NCBI RefSeq assembly: GCF_010894435.1
Contig: NZ_JAAIXZ010000008.1
Span: 372,001-436,000 of the forward strand
Source: Pyxidicoccus trucidator
Lineage (GTDB): Bacteria; Myxococcota; Myxococcia; Myxococcales; Myxococcaceae
Length of the DNA stretch: 64,000 nucleotides
Direction of reading: 5' to 3'
The position numbers were made by a program, and so were the translations under genes. The notes under the pieces were generated by a model, which worked only from the letters and a program-made list of their open reading frames with translations, did not search any database and was not told the origin of the DNA. Positions 1-9,934 of the stretch are shown one piece after another (positions within the stretch are counted from its first letter, which is position 1; each line of letters starts with the position of its first letter).

Positions 1-312
1 CAGAACCTGTCGGTGCTGCAACGCATCAAGAACGAGCTCAAGGCGGACGAGAGCGCCTGGGGCGCGTACTGGAATACCCGGGGGCTGGAGGCGTTGGAGG
101 CCGCGGTGAAGCCCACGGCGGGCCGTTATTGTGTGGGGGACGAGGTGTCGGTGGCGGACATCTGCCTGGTCCCCCAGCTCCATGGGGCCCGCCGTTTCGC
201 GGTAGACCTGTCGCCGTACCCCACGCTGCTGCGCATCGAAGCGGCGTGCAATGAGCTTCCCGCCTTTCAGGCGGCCCACCCGGACCGGCAGCCCGACGCG
301 GTGCCGGCCTGA
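1..312 (+). CDS. maiA: Maleylacetoacetate isomerase, C-terminal part (cut by window edge)
   Basis: This is the last 103 codons of a zeta-class glutathione transferase; the reading frame is open from base 1, so the start lies outside the window. The helical C-terminal domain shows the family signature around 'VADICLVPQ' and ends in the usual 'AAHPDRQPD' tail. The enzyme isomerises maleylacetoacetate to fumarylacetoacetate with glutathione in tyrosine breakdown. It lies 29 bases upstream of hpd on the same strand, which makes two steps of the homogentisate pathway one transcription unit and supports the specific assignment over a generic GST. The N-terminal thioredoxin-like domain cannot be seen. 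Confidence 0.85.
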   Translation, partial: QNLSVLQRIKNELKADESAWGAYWNTRGLEALEAAVKPTAGRYCVGDEVSVADICLVPQLHGARRFAVDLSPYPTLLRIEAACNELPAFQAAHPDRQPDAVPA

Positions 313-341
313 CACTCGCGGAACCGCAAGGAGTCCCGGAC

Positions 342-1505
<1,164 letters not shown>

Positions 1506-1506
1506 G

Positions 1507-1562
1507 CCGGGCTTGTTGGCGGTGCCGCGTCCTCCAGCGTGGCTGGAGGGCGCCGTGCCCGG
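1507..1562. terminator. Hairpin between convergent genes
   Basis: A perfect 8-bp stem (CCTCCAGC/GCTGGAGG, 1531-1538 with 1542-1549, 3-base loop) sits inside a flanking CCGGGC/GCCCGG pair (1507-1512 with 1557-1562). It lies between the hpd stop and the end of the opposing gene. No T-tract is visible, so it could act on either strand or be Rho-assisted. Confidence 0.55.
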
Positions 1563-1579
1563 GGGGCCTCGTGAGTGGC

Positions 1580-2224
1580 TCAGGGCGTGGCGTTCAGGGC
1601 CGCACCAAAGGCCCTGGCCGTCGCCGCGTCCTTGAGGAGCCAGATTTCCTTCAGCTCCTTCTCGCGCTGGAGCACCAGGTCCACGGTGGCGGAGCCGTAC
1701 TCCTCGCGCTCCTTCGTCAACATCGGGTCCACCTTCAGGTCCTTCTTCCAGAAGGCGATGAGCGAGCGGGCCATGTCCCGGTCGGGCCCCTCGGGCCCGG
1801 CGGCCTTCGCCTCCAGTCCCTGGATTGCCGCCTTCACCGCGGCGCTCTCGGACTTGAACCGGGCCTCGGAGATGTTCCGCACCATCTGGTCCAGCGGACG
1901 GAAGTCCTCGCCGGCCAGCCCATGCTTCGCGCGCACCGCGTCGCCCTGCTCCTTCAGTTGCTGGACGTTGATTGTGAGGGTGGTGGCGCCGTCCTTCTCC
2001 TGGGACTTCTGCACGGCGCTGTCCGTCACCCGCAGCAGGGCGGCGTCCGACTCGCGGCGGTACTGGATGTAGCGGTCCAGCTTCTCCAGCGTGAGCGCGG
2101 GAGCCTCCCGGGCGGGTTGCTTTGCCGTCTGCTTCGGCGGGGCGCTCGGCGTGCCCGGCTCCTGGGGGCTGGCGTGTGCGGACAGGGCCAGACTTCCCAT
2201 CAACATGGCTGCGGTCCACTTCAT
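1580..2224 (-). CDS. Secreted hypothetical protein, helical
   Basis: A 214-residue protein that I do not recognise by family. It begins with a clear signal peptide ('MKWTAAMLMGSLALSAHA', cleavage after AHA). A Pro/Ala/Lys linker (about residues 19-40) follows, then a charged, mostly helical body of about 170 residues without cysteines. The start at 2224 was chosen because it begins the signal peptide and has a weak GGAGAGAG upstream; the frame stays open further upstream, but that part overlaps the divergent chromate transporter gene. It is convergent with hpd. A periplasmic or secreted location is inferred; no enzymatic motif is visible. Confidence 0.7.
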   Translation of the reverse strand: MKWTAAMLMGSLALSAHASPQEPGTPSAPPKQTAKQPAREAPALTLEKLDRYIQYRRESDAALLRVTDSAVQKSQEKDGATTLTINVQQLKEQGDAVRAKHGLAGEDFRPLDQMVRNISEARFKSESAAVKAAIQGLEAKAAGPEGPDRDMARSLIAFWKKDLKVDPMLTKEREEYGSATVDLVLQREKELKEIWLLKDAATARAFGAALNATP

Positions 2225-2393
2225 GGCGTCACTCTCTCCGGGGCCTCGCGCACTCGGGCGGTTGTGGGGGCACGGTATGCGAGTGGGGAGACCGTCGGAA
2301 GACACGCGGAAGGGAGGGGTGTAGGTCCTGCCCCTGCCCGTGTCTCTCCATTGTTGCGGAGCACCACCGGCCGGGACAGATAGGGTGCCTGCC

Positions 2394-3659
<1,266 letters not shown>

Positions 3660-3682
3660 GCCGGGGCCCGTGCCTTTGCGCC

Positions 3683-4504
3683 TCACCCTCCGAAGGAGCG
3701 GCGCTTCCGGGCGGCGGCGATGGCCAGCCCCAGCATCGCCAGGGGCACGCCCAGCACCACGGGCCACAGCCACAGCGGCTCGCCGCCGTGCACCACCGCG
3801 CGGAACTCGCGCCCTTCGGCGGGCGCGTCCAGCAGCTCCGACAGGGCGAGCTTCCACTCCACGGTGTCCTTCTTCTCGTTCACCGTGCCGTTCGTCTCGC
3901 CGATGCCCGGCCCGTGCACGCGCAGGGTGATGTGGTTGTTCGCCAGCAGGGCCCGCGTCATCCCCTTCGCGATTTCCTTCGCGGCCAGCTCCGTCTGGTC
4001 CTTGCTGCCCGTGGCGGAGCCGGCGCCCGCCAGGCCCGGGACGAAGCGCTGGGTGACGACGTAGTCGCCGCCGTCGCGCTCGATTCGGAAGTCCCAGGTC
4101 CCCGGGCCTTCCTTCCGCTCGCTCGCCGTGTCCTCCATCACCTTGCGGTACAGCTCCGGGAGCTTCGTGGCGTCCTTCACTGTCAGCTCATGGACGAGGT
4201 GGAGCTGCTCGCCCTCGTCATATTGCCGCAGCACGAGCTCCGTGACGTTCGGGTCCTTGCCCACCGACTCCTGGGCCGCCTTCCGCTGTTCGTGAATCTG
4301 GTCGACGAGGCTCTTCCCCCCTGCCGCCTGGGCCAGGACGCCCAGCGACTTCGGGAGGCCGATGTCGACCACCACGCGCGCGGAGCCGTCGGGGTGTATC
4401 CACAGCTCCTGCACGACGTCGAAGCAGCCGGTCAGCGTGAGCAGCGACAGCGTGGCGAGCATCCACCCGAGGCGGAGCATGGGACGCGGGGAGGCGGGAG
4501 CCAT
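3683..4504 (-). CDS. Lipoprotein with C-terminal membrane anchor, LppM-like
   Basis: A 273-residue protein with a signal peptide ending in the lipobox 'LTGC' (Cys about 27), so export and lipidation are expected. The body of about 210 residues starts with 'WIHPDGSARVVVDIGLP', resembling the fold of LppM/DUF3153-type lipoproteins. A hydrophobic helix (about 245-265) and a basic tail 'ARKRRSFGG' end the protein, giving two possible membrane attachments. The ATG at 4504 has GGAAGGAC seven bases upstream, which decides it over an ATG 14 codons further upstream. It is convergent with chrA. No function can be assigned; the family match is tentative. Confidence 0.75.
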   Translation of the reverse strand: MAPASPRPMLRLGWMLATLSLLTLTGCFDVVQELWIHPDGSARVVVDIGLPKSLGVLAQAAGGKSLVDQIHEQRKAAQESVGKDPNVTELVLRQYDEGEQLHLVHELTVKDATKLPELYRKVMEDTASERKEGPGTWDFRIERDGGDYVVTQRFVPGLAGAGSATGSKDQTELAAKEIAKGMTRALLANNHITLRVHGPGIGETNGTVNEKKDTVEWKLALSELLDAPAEGREFRAVVHGGEPLWLWPVVLGVPLAMLGLAIAAARKRRSFGG

Positions 4505-4603
4505 GAGGTCCTTCCGTTTCGCCGGTATGGAACCCGGCGACCGCATCCTACTGTGCCCGAGCGGACATACCCCGCGCCAGGACCCACCCCGGGAGGCCGG
4601 GCT

Positions 4604-5674
4604 TCAGGCGTTGAAGGGGAGGGCGGCCACCTTCGCGGTGGCGGGGCCCCCGGCCAGCGTCAGCTCCGTGCCCGGCTCCAGCGAGTCCCGGTGCACGTAG
4701 CCCAGCGCCACCTGCTGGCCCTTCACCGGCGAGCGCACCACGCTGGTGAGCCAGCCCACCTTCTTCTCCCCGCGCCGCAGCTCCGTGCCCGGCGCCACGT
4801 CCGCGTCGCCCAGCAGCAGGCCCGCCAGCTTGCGGTTCATGTGGCCGCGGAAGGTGGCGCGGGCGATGACCTCCTGGCCGATGTAGCAGCCCTTGTTGTA
4901 GGAGATGGCGCCCGCGAGGTTCGCCTCCAGGGGGATGGTGGTGTCCACCATGTCCTGCCCGTACCGCGGCACCCCGGCCTCCACGCGCAGCAATTCCAGC
5001 GCCTCGAAGCCCAGGGGCTTCAGCCCGTGCGCGGCGCCGGCCTCCGTCAGGGCCCGCCACACCGGCTCCAGCCCGGCGCGTGACACCCACACGTCCACCC
5101 CATGGGCCTCCACCGCGGTGCTCCCCACCAGCCAGACGTCCTGCCCGGCGAGCGAGCCCGGCCGGACGGCATGGTGGGCCAGGGGCTCGAAGGCGCCGCC
5201 CAGGAGGGTGGCCAGCACCCCGGCCGTCCGGGGCCCGAGCAGCCGGAGGAGGGCCAGCTCGCCCGTGGCCTCGTGCAGCTCCGCGTCCTCGGAGATGAGG
5301 TATTTGTCCAGGAACTCCCGGACCTTGGCGCCGGTGCCGGGCTCCAAATCCAGCAGCAGGTCCGCCTCCCGCTTGAGGATGCGGGCGTCCGCCACCATGG
5401 CCCCCTTGGCGTTGACCATGGCGGCGTAGGTGGCCGAGCCCACGGGCAGGCCCTTCACTTCCTGGGTCACCATGCCGTGCAGGAAGCTGGAGCGGTCCTC
5501 CCCCGTTATCCGGAGGATTTCGCGGTAGGAGGCGTCGTGGAGGGCGACGGCCTCGTGTGCCGCCCGGTACTCTCCCTCCGCGTCTCCATACCCGGCCACG
5601 GCCTCACGGCCGCCCACCTCCATGAAGCGGGCGCCCGTCGCCTCGTGAAGAAAATGCAGAGACAGCGGTTCCAT
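4604..5674 (-). CDS. ygfZ: YgfZ/GcvT-like folate-binding protein
   Basis: A 356-residue homologue of the aminomethyltransferase fold. The diagnostic motif 'KGCYIGQE' is at about residues 261-268, with the reactive Cys of the YgfZ (COG0354) group, and 'SSFLHGMVTQEV' is in the folate-binding half. YgfZ proteins bind tetrahydrofolate and help assemble or repair certain Fe-S enzymes. GcvT itself lacks this Cys motif, which separates the two. The start at 5674 was chosen by family N-terminus ('MEPLSLHFLHEATGARF'). It is divergent from the cupin gene at 5713, with only 38 bases between the starts, so the two promoters must overlap the opposing genes. Confidence 0.92.
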   Translation of the reverse strand: MEPLSLHFLHEATGARFMEVGGREAVAGYGDAEGEYRAAHEAVALHDASYREILRITGEDRSSFLHGMVTQEVKGLPVGSATYAAMVNAKGAMVADARILKREADLLLDLEPGTGAKVREFLDKYLISEDAELHEATGELALLRLLGPRTAGVLATLLGGAFEPLAHHAVRPGSLAGQDVWLVGSTAVEAHGVDVWVSRAGLEPVWRALTEAGAAHGLKPLGFEALELLRVEAGVPRYGQDMVDTTIPLEANLAGAISYNKGCYIGQEVIARATFRGHMNRKLAGLLLGDADVAPGTELRRGEKKVGWLTSVVRSPVKGQQVALGYVHRDSLEPGTELTLAGGPATAKVAALPFNA

Positions 5675-5712
5675 GTCCGTCGCTATATAGAGGCGAAGGA
5701 GCGAATGCCACG

Positions 5713-6039
5713 ATGGATGTGAAGCACCTGTCCGCCTTCCAGGGGTTCTCCGCGGAGAAGCTCCAGAAGCACAACGTCTTCCAGTCCGGGCGCTTCTTCC
5801 TCGACGTGTACTGCCTCGCGCCCGGGCAGGCCCAGAAGCCGCACCGCCATGCCACCTCCGACAAGGTATATGTCGTCCTCGAAGGCCGCTGCCGCTTCCG
5901 CGTCGGCGCCGAGGAAGAGGTGCACGGCCCTGGCGCGTCCATCCTTGCCCCTTCGGGCGCCGAGCATGGCGTCGCCAACGACGGCCCCGACTCCGCCCGC
6001 CTTCTCGTCCTGATGACCCCGCCCCCGGAGCACGCATGA
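5713..6039 (+). CDS. Small single-domain cupin protein
   Basis: A 108-residue conserved beta-barrel. The first cupin motif is visible as 'HRHATSDKVYVVLEGRCRF' with two His and a Glu/Asp position, and the second as 'ILAPSGAEHGVAN' with the final His. These residues would bind a divalent metal. The substrate is unknown. An AAGGAG lies 12 bases upstream. Its stop overlaps the start of the VKOR/DsbA gene by 4 bases (ATGA), so the two are translationally coupled. A redox-linked or small-molecule-sensing role is only suggested by this neighbour. Confidence 0.85.
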   Translation: MDVKHLSAFQGFSAEKLQKHNVFQSGRFFLDVYCLAPGQAQKPHRHATSDKVYVVLEGRCRFRVGAEEEVHGPGASILAPSGAEHGVANDGPDSARLLVLMTPPPEHA

Positions 6040-7427
6040 GTCCGAAGTCCTCCAACAAGGCCCCCTCTCCCACGGCTCCCGTCCGCGGCGCGCTGGCGTT
6101 GCTGGTGCTGGGCCTCGCCGAGAGCGGGCTCGCCATCTTCCAGTGGATGCAACTGCTCACCCTGCGCGCCGGCGGCGCCACGGTGTGCGGCGTGTCCGAC
6201 ACGGTGAACTGCGAGACGGTGTGGAACTCGCCCTTCGCCAGCCGCCTCCATGAGCTGTTCGGCATCCCCGTCGCAGGCCTGGGCCTGGTGTGGGGCGTGG
6301 TGGCGGTGGGCCTGTCCGCGCTGTACCTCGCGTGGGCGCGCGCGGGCCGTCCGGTGCGTCCGGCGGCCAATGGCTTGAGGCTCGTCGCCCTGGCGGGCGT
6401 GGTGTCGGTGGGTGTCTTCGCCGTCGCCAGCGCCAACGCGGGCGCGCTGTGCCCCACGTGCCTGGGCACCTATGCCCTGGTGCTGGCCTTCGCCGGCGTG
6501 GCGTTCTTCGGGCTGCCCGGCCCGGTGGCGCCGGCGGCCGGGGAGTGGGGCCCCACGCTGAAGTGGACGGTGGGCTTCGCCGTCGCGGCCTTCGTGGCCA
6601 TGCTGCTCCCCGGGCGGGCCACGCCCAAGGCGGCCACTCCCGGCTCGCTGCTGCTCCCGGAGCCCGTCGTCAGCGAGGGCGCGTCGAAGGGCACGCCTCC
6701 CGTGCCCGTGTCGCTGGAGGACTTCCTCAAGGGGCTGAACGCGGACCAGAAGCAGTTCATCGCGGACGGGCTGGCCCAGTACCGCGCCAGCGCGCCGCTG
6801 CCCGCCGTGGCGCCCGCGCGCAAGCTGTACGGGCCGGCGAACGCGCCGGTGAAGATTGTCGAGTGGACGGACAGCAAGTGCCCCCACTGCAAGGCGCTGG
6901 TGGAGGAGCTGGCCGCCCTCAAGAAGCGCGTGCCCGAGGGGAAGATGTCGCTGGAGGCCCGCCAGTTCCCGCTGGACGGCGCCTGCAACCCCGCCATTCC
7001 GCGCCGCGGCCCGGACGCGCCCAGCGTGCGGTGCAGCGCGGCCCGGGCGCAAATCTGCCTGGAGCCCGCGCCGGACTACTGGGAGCTGCGCGAGAAGCTC
7101 TTCGCCGCGCAGGCCTTCCTGGACACGGAGCGGGTGCTGGAGATTGCCTCCTCCGGCTCGGTGTCGCGCATGCAGCTGGACGCGTGCATGTCGAGCTCGG
7201 CCACGGCGGCCAAGCTGCAGGAGGACTCCGCCTACGCCATGAAGCACCACATCGGCGGCACGCCGCTGGTGGTCGTCAATGGCCGCCAGGCGCCGCCGTC
7301 CACGCCGCTGCTCTACGCGCTGGTGATGGCGGAGGGCAACGCGAGCGCCCCCGCCTTCGACGTGCTGCCTCCTCCGCGCCCCATGCCGGCCGGGGGGCAT
7401 GACGACCACGCGGGCCACAACCACTGA
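6036..7427 (+). CDS. Vitamin K epoxide reductase-DsbA fusion, disulfide-forming
   Basis: A 463-residue membrane protein fusing two oxidative-folding modules. Residues about 20-190 form a four- or five-helix VKOR domain with the loop Cys pair (C51, C59 in 'NCETVW') and the active-site 'CPTC' (139-142). After a Pro-rich linker, a thioredoxin/DsbA-like domain begins at about 262 with 'CPHC' (282-285) and the cis-Pro loop 'GGTPLVVV'. VKOR re-oxidises DsbA using quinone, so the fusion is a self-contained disulfide generator facing the periplasm. The protein ends in a His-rich tail ('GGHDDHAGHNH') that may bind metal. It overlaps the cupin gene and is followed 18 bases later by the SUI1 gene. Confidence 0.93.
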   Translation: MSPKSSNKAPSPTAPVRGALALLVLGLAESGLAIFQWMQLLTLRAGGATVCGVSDTVNCETVWNSPFASRLHELFGIPVAGLGLVWGVVAVGLSALYLAWARAGRPVRPAANGLRLVALAGVVSVGVFAVASANAGALCPTCLGTYALVLAFAGVAFFGLPGPVAPAAGEWGPTLKWTVGFAVAAFVAMLLPGRATPKAATPGSLLLPEPVVSEGASKGTPPVPVSLEDFLKGLNADQKQFIADGLAQYRASAPLPAVAPARKLYGPANAPVKIVEWTDSKCPHCKALVEELAALKKRVPEGKMSLEARQFPLDGACNPAIPRRGPDAPSVRCSAARAQICLEPAPDYWELREKLFAAQAFLDTERVLEIASSGSVSRMQLDACMSSSATAAKLQEDSAYAMKHHIGGTPLVVVNGRQAPPSTPLLYALVMAEGNASAPAFDVLPPPRPMPAGGHDDHAGHNH

Positions 7428-7445
7428 CGGGACGCACCGAAGGCC

Positions 7446-7835
7446 ATGGGCAAGCGCGACAAGAAGGCCGAGGCGCCCACCGCCCCGGCCGCCCCGTTCA
7501 ACAACCCGTTCGCCTCGCTGGCCCCCAAGCGCGAGGCGCTGCCCCAGGCGCCCGCCGCGCCCGTGGCCGCGCCCGCCGCGAAGCCCGAGAAGAAGGGCCC
7601 CGCGCGCGCCGTGGTGCGCATGGAGCGCAAGGGCCGGGGCGGCAAGGAAGTGACGGTGGTGGAGCACCTGGAGCTGCCCGTGCCCCAGCGCGAGGTGTGG
7701 CTCAAGGCGCTGAAGAACTCGCTGGGCTGCGGGGGCGTGGTGGAGGACGACGCGCTGATGCTCCAGGGCGACCAGCGTGAGCGACTGCCGGCGCTGCTGG
7801 AAGCTCGCGGCGTGCGCAAGGTGACGGTGGGCTGA
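7446..7835 (+). CDS. yciH: SUI1/eIF1-like translation factor
   Basis: A 129-residue protein. The first 50 residues are a low-complexity Pro/Ala/Lys stretch. The C-terminal 75 residues are a SUI1 domain ('RMERKGRGGKEVTVVEHLEL', then 'LGCGGVVEDDALMLQGDQRE'). Bacterial YciH resembles eukaryotic eIF1 and has been linked to start-site fidelity and stress translation. The 18-base gap after the VKOR/DsbA gene suggests one operon. A strong hairpin follows the stop. The family is clear, while the cellular role in this organism is inferred. Confidence 0.92.
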   Translation: MGKRDKKAEAPTAPAAPFNNPFASLAPKREALPQAPAAPVAAPAAKPEKKGPARAVVRMERKGRGGKEVTVVEHLELPVPQREVWLKALKNSLGCGGVVEDDALMLQGDQRERLPALLEARGVRKVTVG

Positions 7836-7843
7836 AAACACAG

Positions 7844-7876
7844 CGGGCCCGGGCCGCTCGAAGCGCCCCGGGCCCG
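7844..7876. terminator. GC-rich hairpin between convergent genes
   Basis: A perfect 10-bp stem CGGGCCCGGG/CCCGGGCCCG (7844-7853 with 7867-7876) with a 13-base loop. It lies between the stop of the SUI1 gene and the end of the opposing isocitrate dehydrogenase gene. It has no clear T-run, but position and stability suggest a shared terminator. Confidence 0.6.
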
Positions 7877-7901
7877 TGGGCCAGCACCTGCGCTGTCTTC
7901 G

Positions 7902-8906
7902 TTACAGCGCGGCGATGATGGCGTCGGTGAACTCGCGCGTGGTGGCGCTGCCGCCCAGGTCGCCGGTGCGCACCTGGCCGCCGCTGTAGACCTTTTGAAT
8001 GGCGTTCTCCATGCGGCGGGCTTCCTCGCGCAGGTCGAGCCAGTCCAGCATCATCACCGCGGACATCATCAGCGCGGTGGGGTTGGCAATGCCCTTGCCC
8101 GCGATGTCCGGGGCGGTGCCGTGGACGGCCTCGAACATGGCGGTGCGCTCGCCGATGTTGGCGCCAGGCACCACGCCCAGGCCGCCCACCAGGCCCGCGC
8201 ACAGGTCGCTGAGGATGTCGCCGTAGAAGTTCTCCGTCACCAGCACGTCGTAGCGCGTCGGGTCCTTGACGAGCTGCATGCAGAGGTTGTCGATGATGAC
8301 CTCCTCGTAGGTGACTTCCGGGAACTCACGGCCCACCTTGCGGCAGCAGTCCAGGAAGAGGCCGTCCGACAGCTTCATGATGTTGGCCTTGTGCACGGCC
8401 GTGACCTTCTTGCGGGCGTGCTTCCTGGCGTACTCGAAGGCGAAGCGGGCAATGCGCGTGGAGGCCTTCTCGGTGATGATTTTCAGCGACTCCACCACGC
8501 CCGGGACGATGATGTGCTCCAGGCCGGCGTAGAGGCTCTCCGTGTTCTCTCGCACCACGATGAGGTCCACGTTCTCGTAGCGCGTCTTCACGCTGGGAAC
8601 GCTCTTCACGGGCCGCAGCGACGAGTACAGGTCCAGCCGCTTGCGCAGGCCCACGTTGGCGGAGGGCAGGCCACCGCCGACCACCGTGCCCGTGGGGCCC
8701 TTGAGGGCGACGCCGCTGCGCAGCACCGCTTCCACCGTCTCGTGAGGGAGGTTGGTGCCGTACTTGGCCACCACCTCGGTGCCGGCGTCCTTGTGCTCGA
8801 ACTCGAGAGGCACCTTGAGCGCCTCGAGGACGCGCACGGTGGCCGCCATCACCTCGGGGCCGATGCCATCGCCATTGATGATCGTGACAGTACGGGTGTT
8901 CGCCAT
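7902..8906 (-). CDS. NAD-dependent isocitrate/isopropylmalate dehydrogenase family
   Basis: A 334-residue beta-decarboxylating dehydrogenase. Visible motifs are 'INGDGIGPEV' at the N-terminus, 'VVRENTESLYAGLEH' in the substrate region, the catalytic 'HKANIMK' and the metal site 'ENFYGDILSDL'. The short length and 'RENTE..Y.GLEH' fit homoisocitrate-like and NAD-type isocitrate dehydrogenases better than LeuB, which usually has 'RELTGGIYFG'. It probably oxidises isocitrate to 2-oxoglutarate in the TCA cycle. The start at 8906 was chosen by the family N-terminus; no clear ribosome-binding site is seen. Coenzyme preference cannot be proved from sequence. Confidence 0.88.
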   Translation of the reverse strand: MANTRTVTIINGDGIGPEVMAATVRVLEALKVPLEFEHKDAGTEVVAKYGTNLPHETVEAVLRSGVALKGPTGTVVGGGLPSANVGLRKRLDLYSSLRPVKSVPSVKTRYENVDLIVVRENTESLYAGLEHIIVPGVVESLKIITEKASTRIARFAFEYARKHARKKVTAVHKANIMKLSDGLFLDCCRKVGREFPEVTYEEVIIDNLCMQLVKDPTRYDVLVTENFYGDILSDLCAGLVGGLGVVPGANIGERTAMFEAVHGTAPDIAGKGIANPTALMMSAVMMLDWLDLREEARRMENAIQKVYSGGQVRTGDLGGSATTREFTDAIIAAL

Positions 8907-9052
8907 GGGTGCGGATTCACAGCACAAAACCCCAGGGCCCGGAAGGACGAAAACGTGCCCGTTTCAGCGGGGGGCATGGCGGCCATGAGCCGGACGGCCC
9001 CTGACGCCAGGGCCGCCCGGCCGCTGTCCAGCCGGGAGAGCCCGGCTGCCCT

Positions 9053-9832
9053 TCAGTGCTCGGAGGAGGAGGACGGGCGGGAGGGCGGGGGGCGCCGGGT
9101 GGGCCGGCGGCGCTTGTGGATGGCGTAGGGCCGGTAGAAGGACTCCCAGAGGGCGGCGCGGCGGCCCCGGGGGCGCGTGCGCAGCTCGCCCATGGGGGCG
9201 CGGATGAAGAAGGAGGAGACGAACAGGTAGGTGGCGCTGATGGTCAGGAAGACCAGCAGGGCCATCACCAGGGGGCCGGGCAGCCAGGCCACGTGGGCGC
9301 GGTCCAGGAACTCCGCGAAGTCCTCTGGCGGCTTCGGGTGGCTGTAGACCTTCACGAACCACGTCACCATCAGGACCATGAGGATGGGGCCGTAGGCGCG
9401 GTTGAGCCGCGTGGAGATGGCGGAGAAGAGCGAGAGCTGGATTTGCGGTCGGGACATCTCCAGCGCCAGCTCCCGCATGGCATCCGGGTCCAGGGGCTCG
9501 CGCCGGAGCATGGGGGCCCACCAGCCGTCTTCCAGCAGCCGGACGCGGCGGTTCCACAAGTCGTAGTAGCGGTAGCGCCGCGCCTCGATGAGGAGGAACG
9601 ACACCACCATCCAGATGCCCACCAGGAAGGTGACGTGCGAGCTCTGGGGGGTGGCGAAGCCGAAGGAGATGACCGCCGCGGTGGTGGTCAGCGCCCAGTT
9701 GGTGGTGGTGTCCAGGCGCGTGCGCCACGTATCGGAGCGGCTGAGCTCGCCACGGAAGAGCTGCGCCATGGCCTGCTGCGACAGCCAGGGCGGCTCCAGC
9801 AGGTCGTTCTTGTTGCGCTCGTTGCTTGCCAT
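9053..9832 (-). CDS. DUF2270 membrane protein
   Basis: A 259-residue protein. The N-terminal 'LFRGELSRSDTWRTRLDTT' followed by two helices ('FATPQSSHVTFLVGIWMVV') matches the DUF2270 family of predicted integral membrane proteins. Further hydrophobic segments lie at about 150-165 and 185-215. The C-terminus is very basic and Pro/Arg/Ser-rich. The ATG at 9832 is preferred; another in-frame ATG at 9880 would add 16 residues with no family match. It is divergent from the sensor kinase gene. Function unknown. Confidence 0.82.
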   Translation of the reverse strand: MASNERNKNDLLEPPWLSQQAMAQLFRGELSRSDTWRTRLDTTTNWALTTTAAVISFGFATPQSSHVTFLVGIWMVVSFLLIEARRYRYYDLWNRRVRLLEDGWWAPMLRREPLDPDAMRELALEMSRPQIQLSLFSAISTRLNRAYGPILMVLMVTWFVKVYSHPKPPEDFAEFLDRAHVAWLPGPLVMALLVFLTISATYLFVSSFFIRAPMGELRTRPRGRRAALWESFYRPYAIHKRRRPTRRPPPSRPSSSSEH

Positions 9833-9934
9833 CCGTCCATGCAAGGTGGGCCGGCGCACTATCTGATGCAACGTTCGCATTGATTAATGCTCGAGGCCGT
9901 GGGCGGCGAGCAGCCAGGCAGGCGCAGGGTGGCC

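Noticed and set aside
5604..7841. A 745-codon minus-strand open frame opposite the cupin, VKOR-DsbA and SUI1 genes
   Set aside because: His/Arg-rich low-complexity shadow of three well-supported plus-strand genes; no start site or domain.
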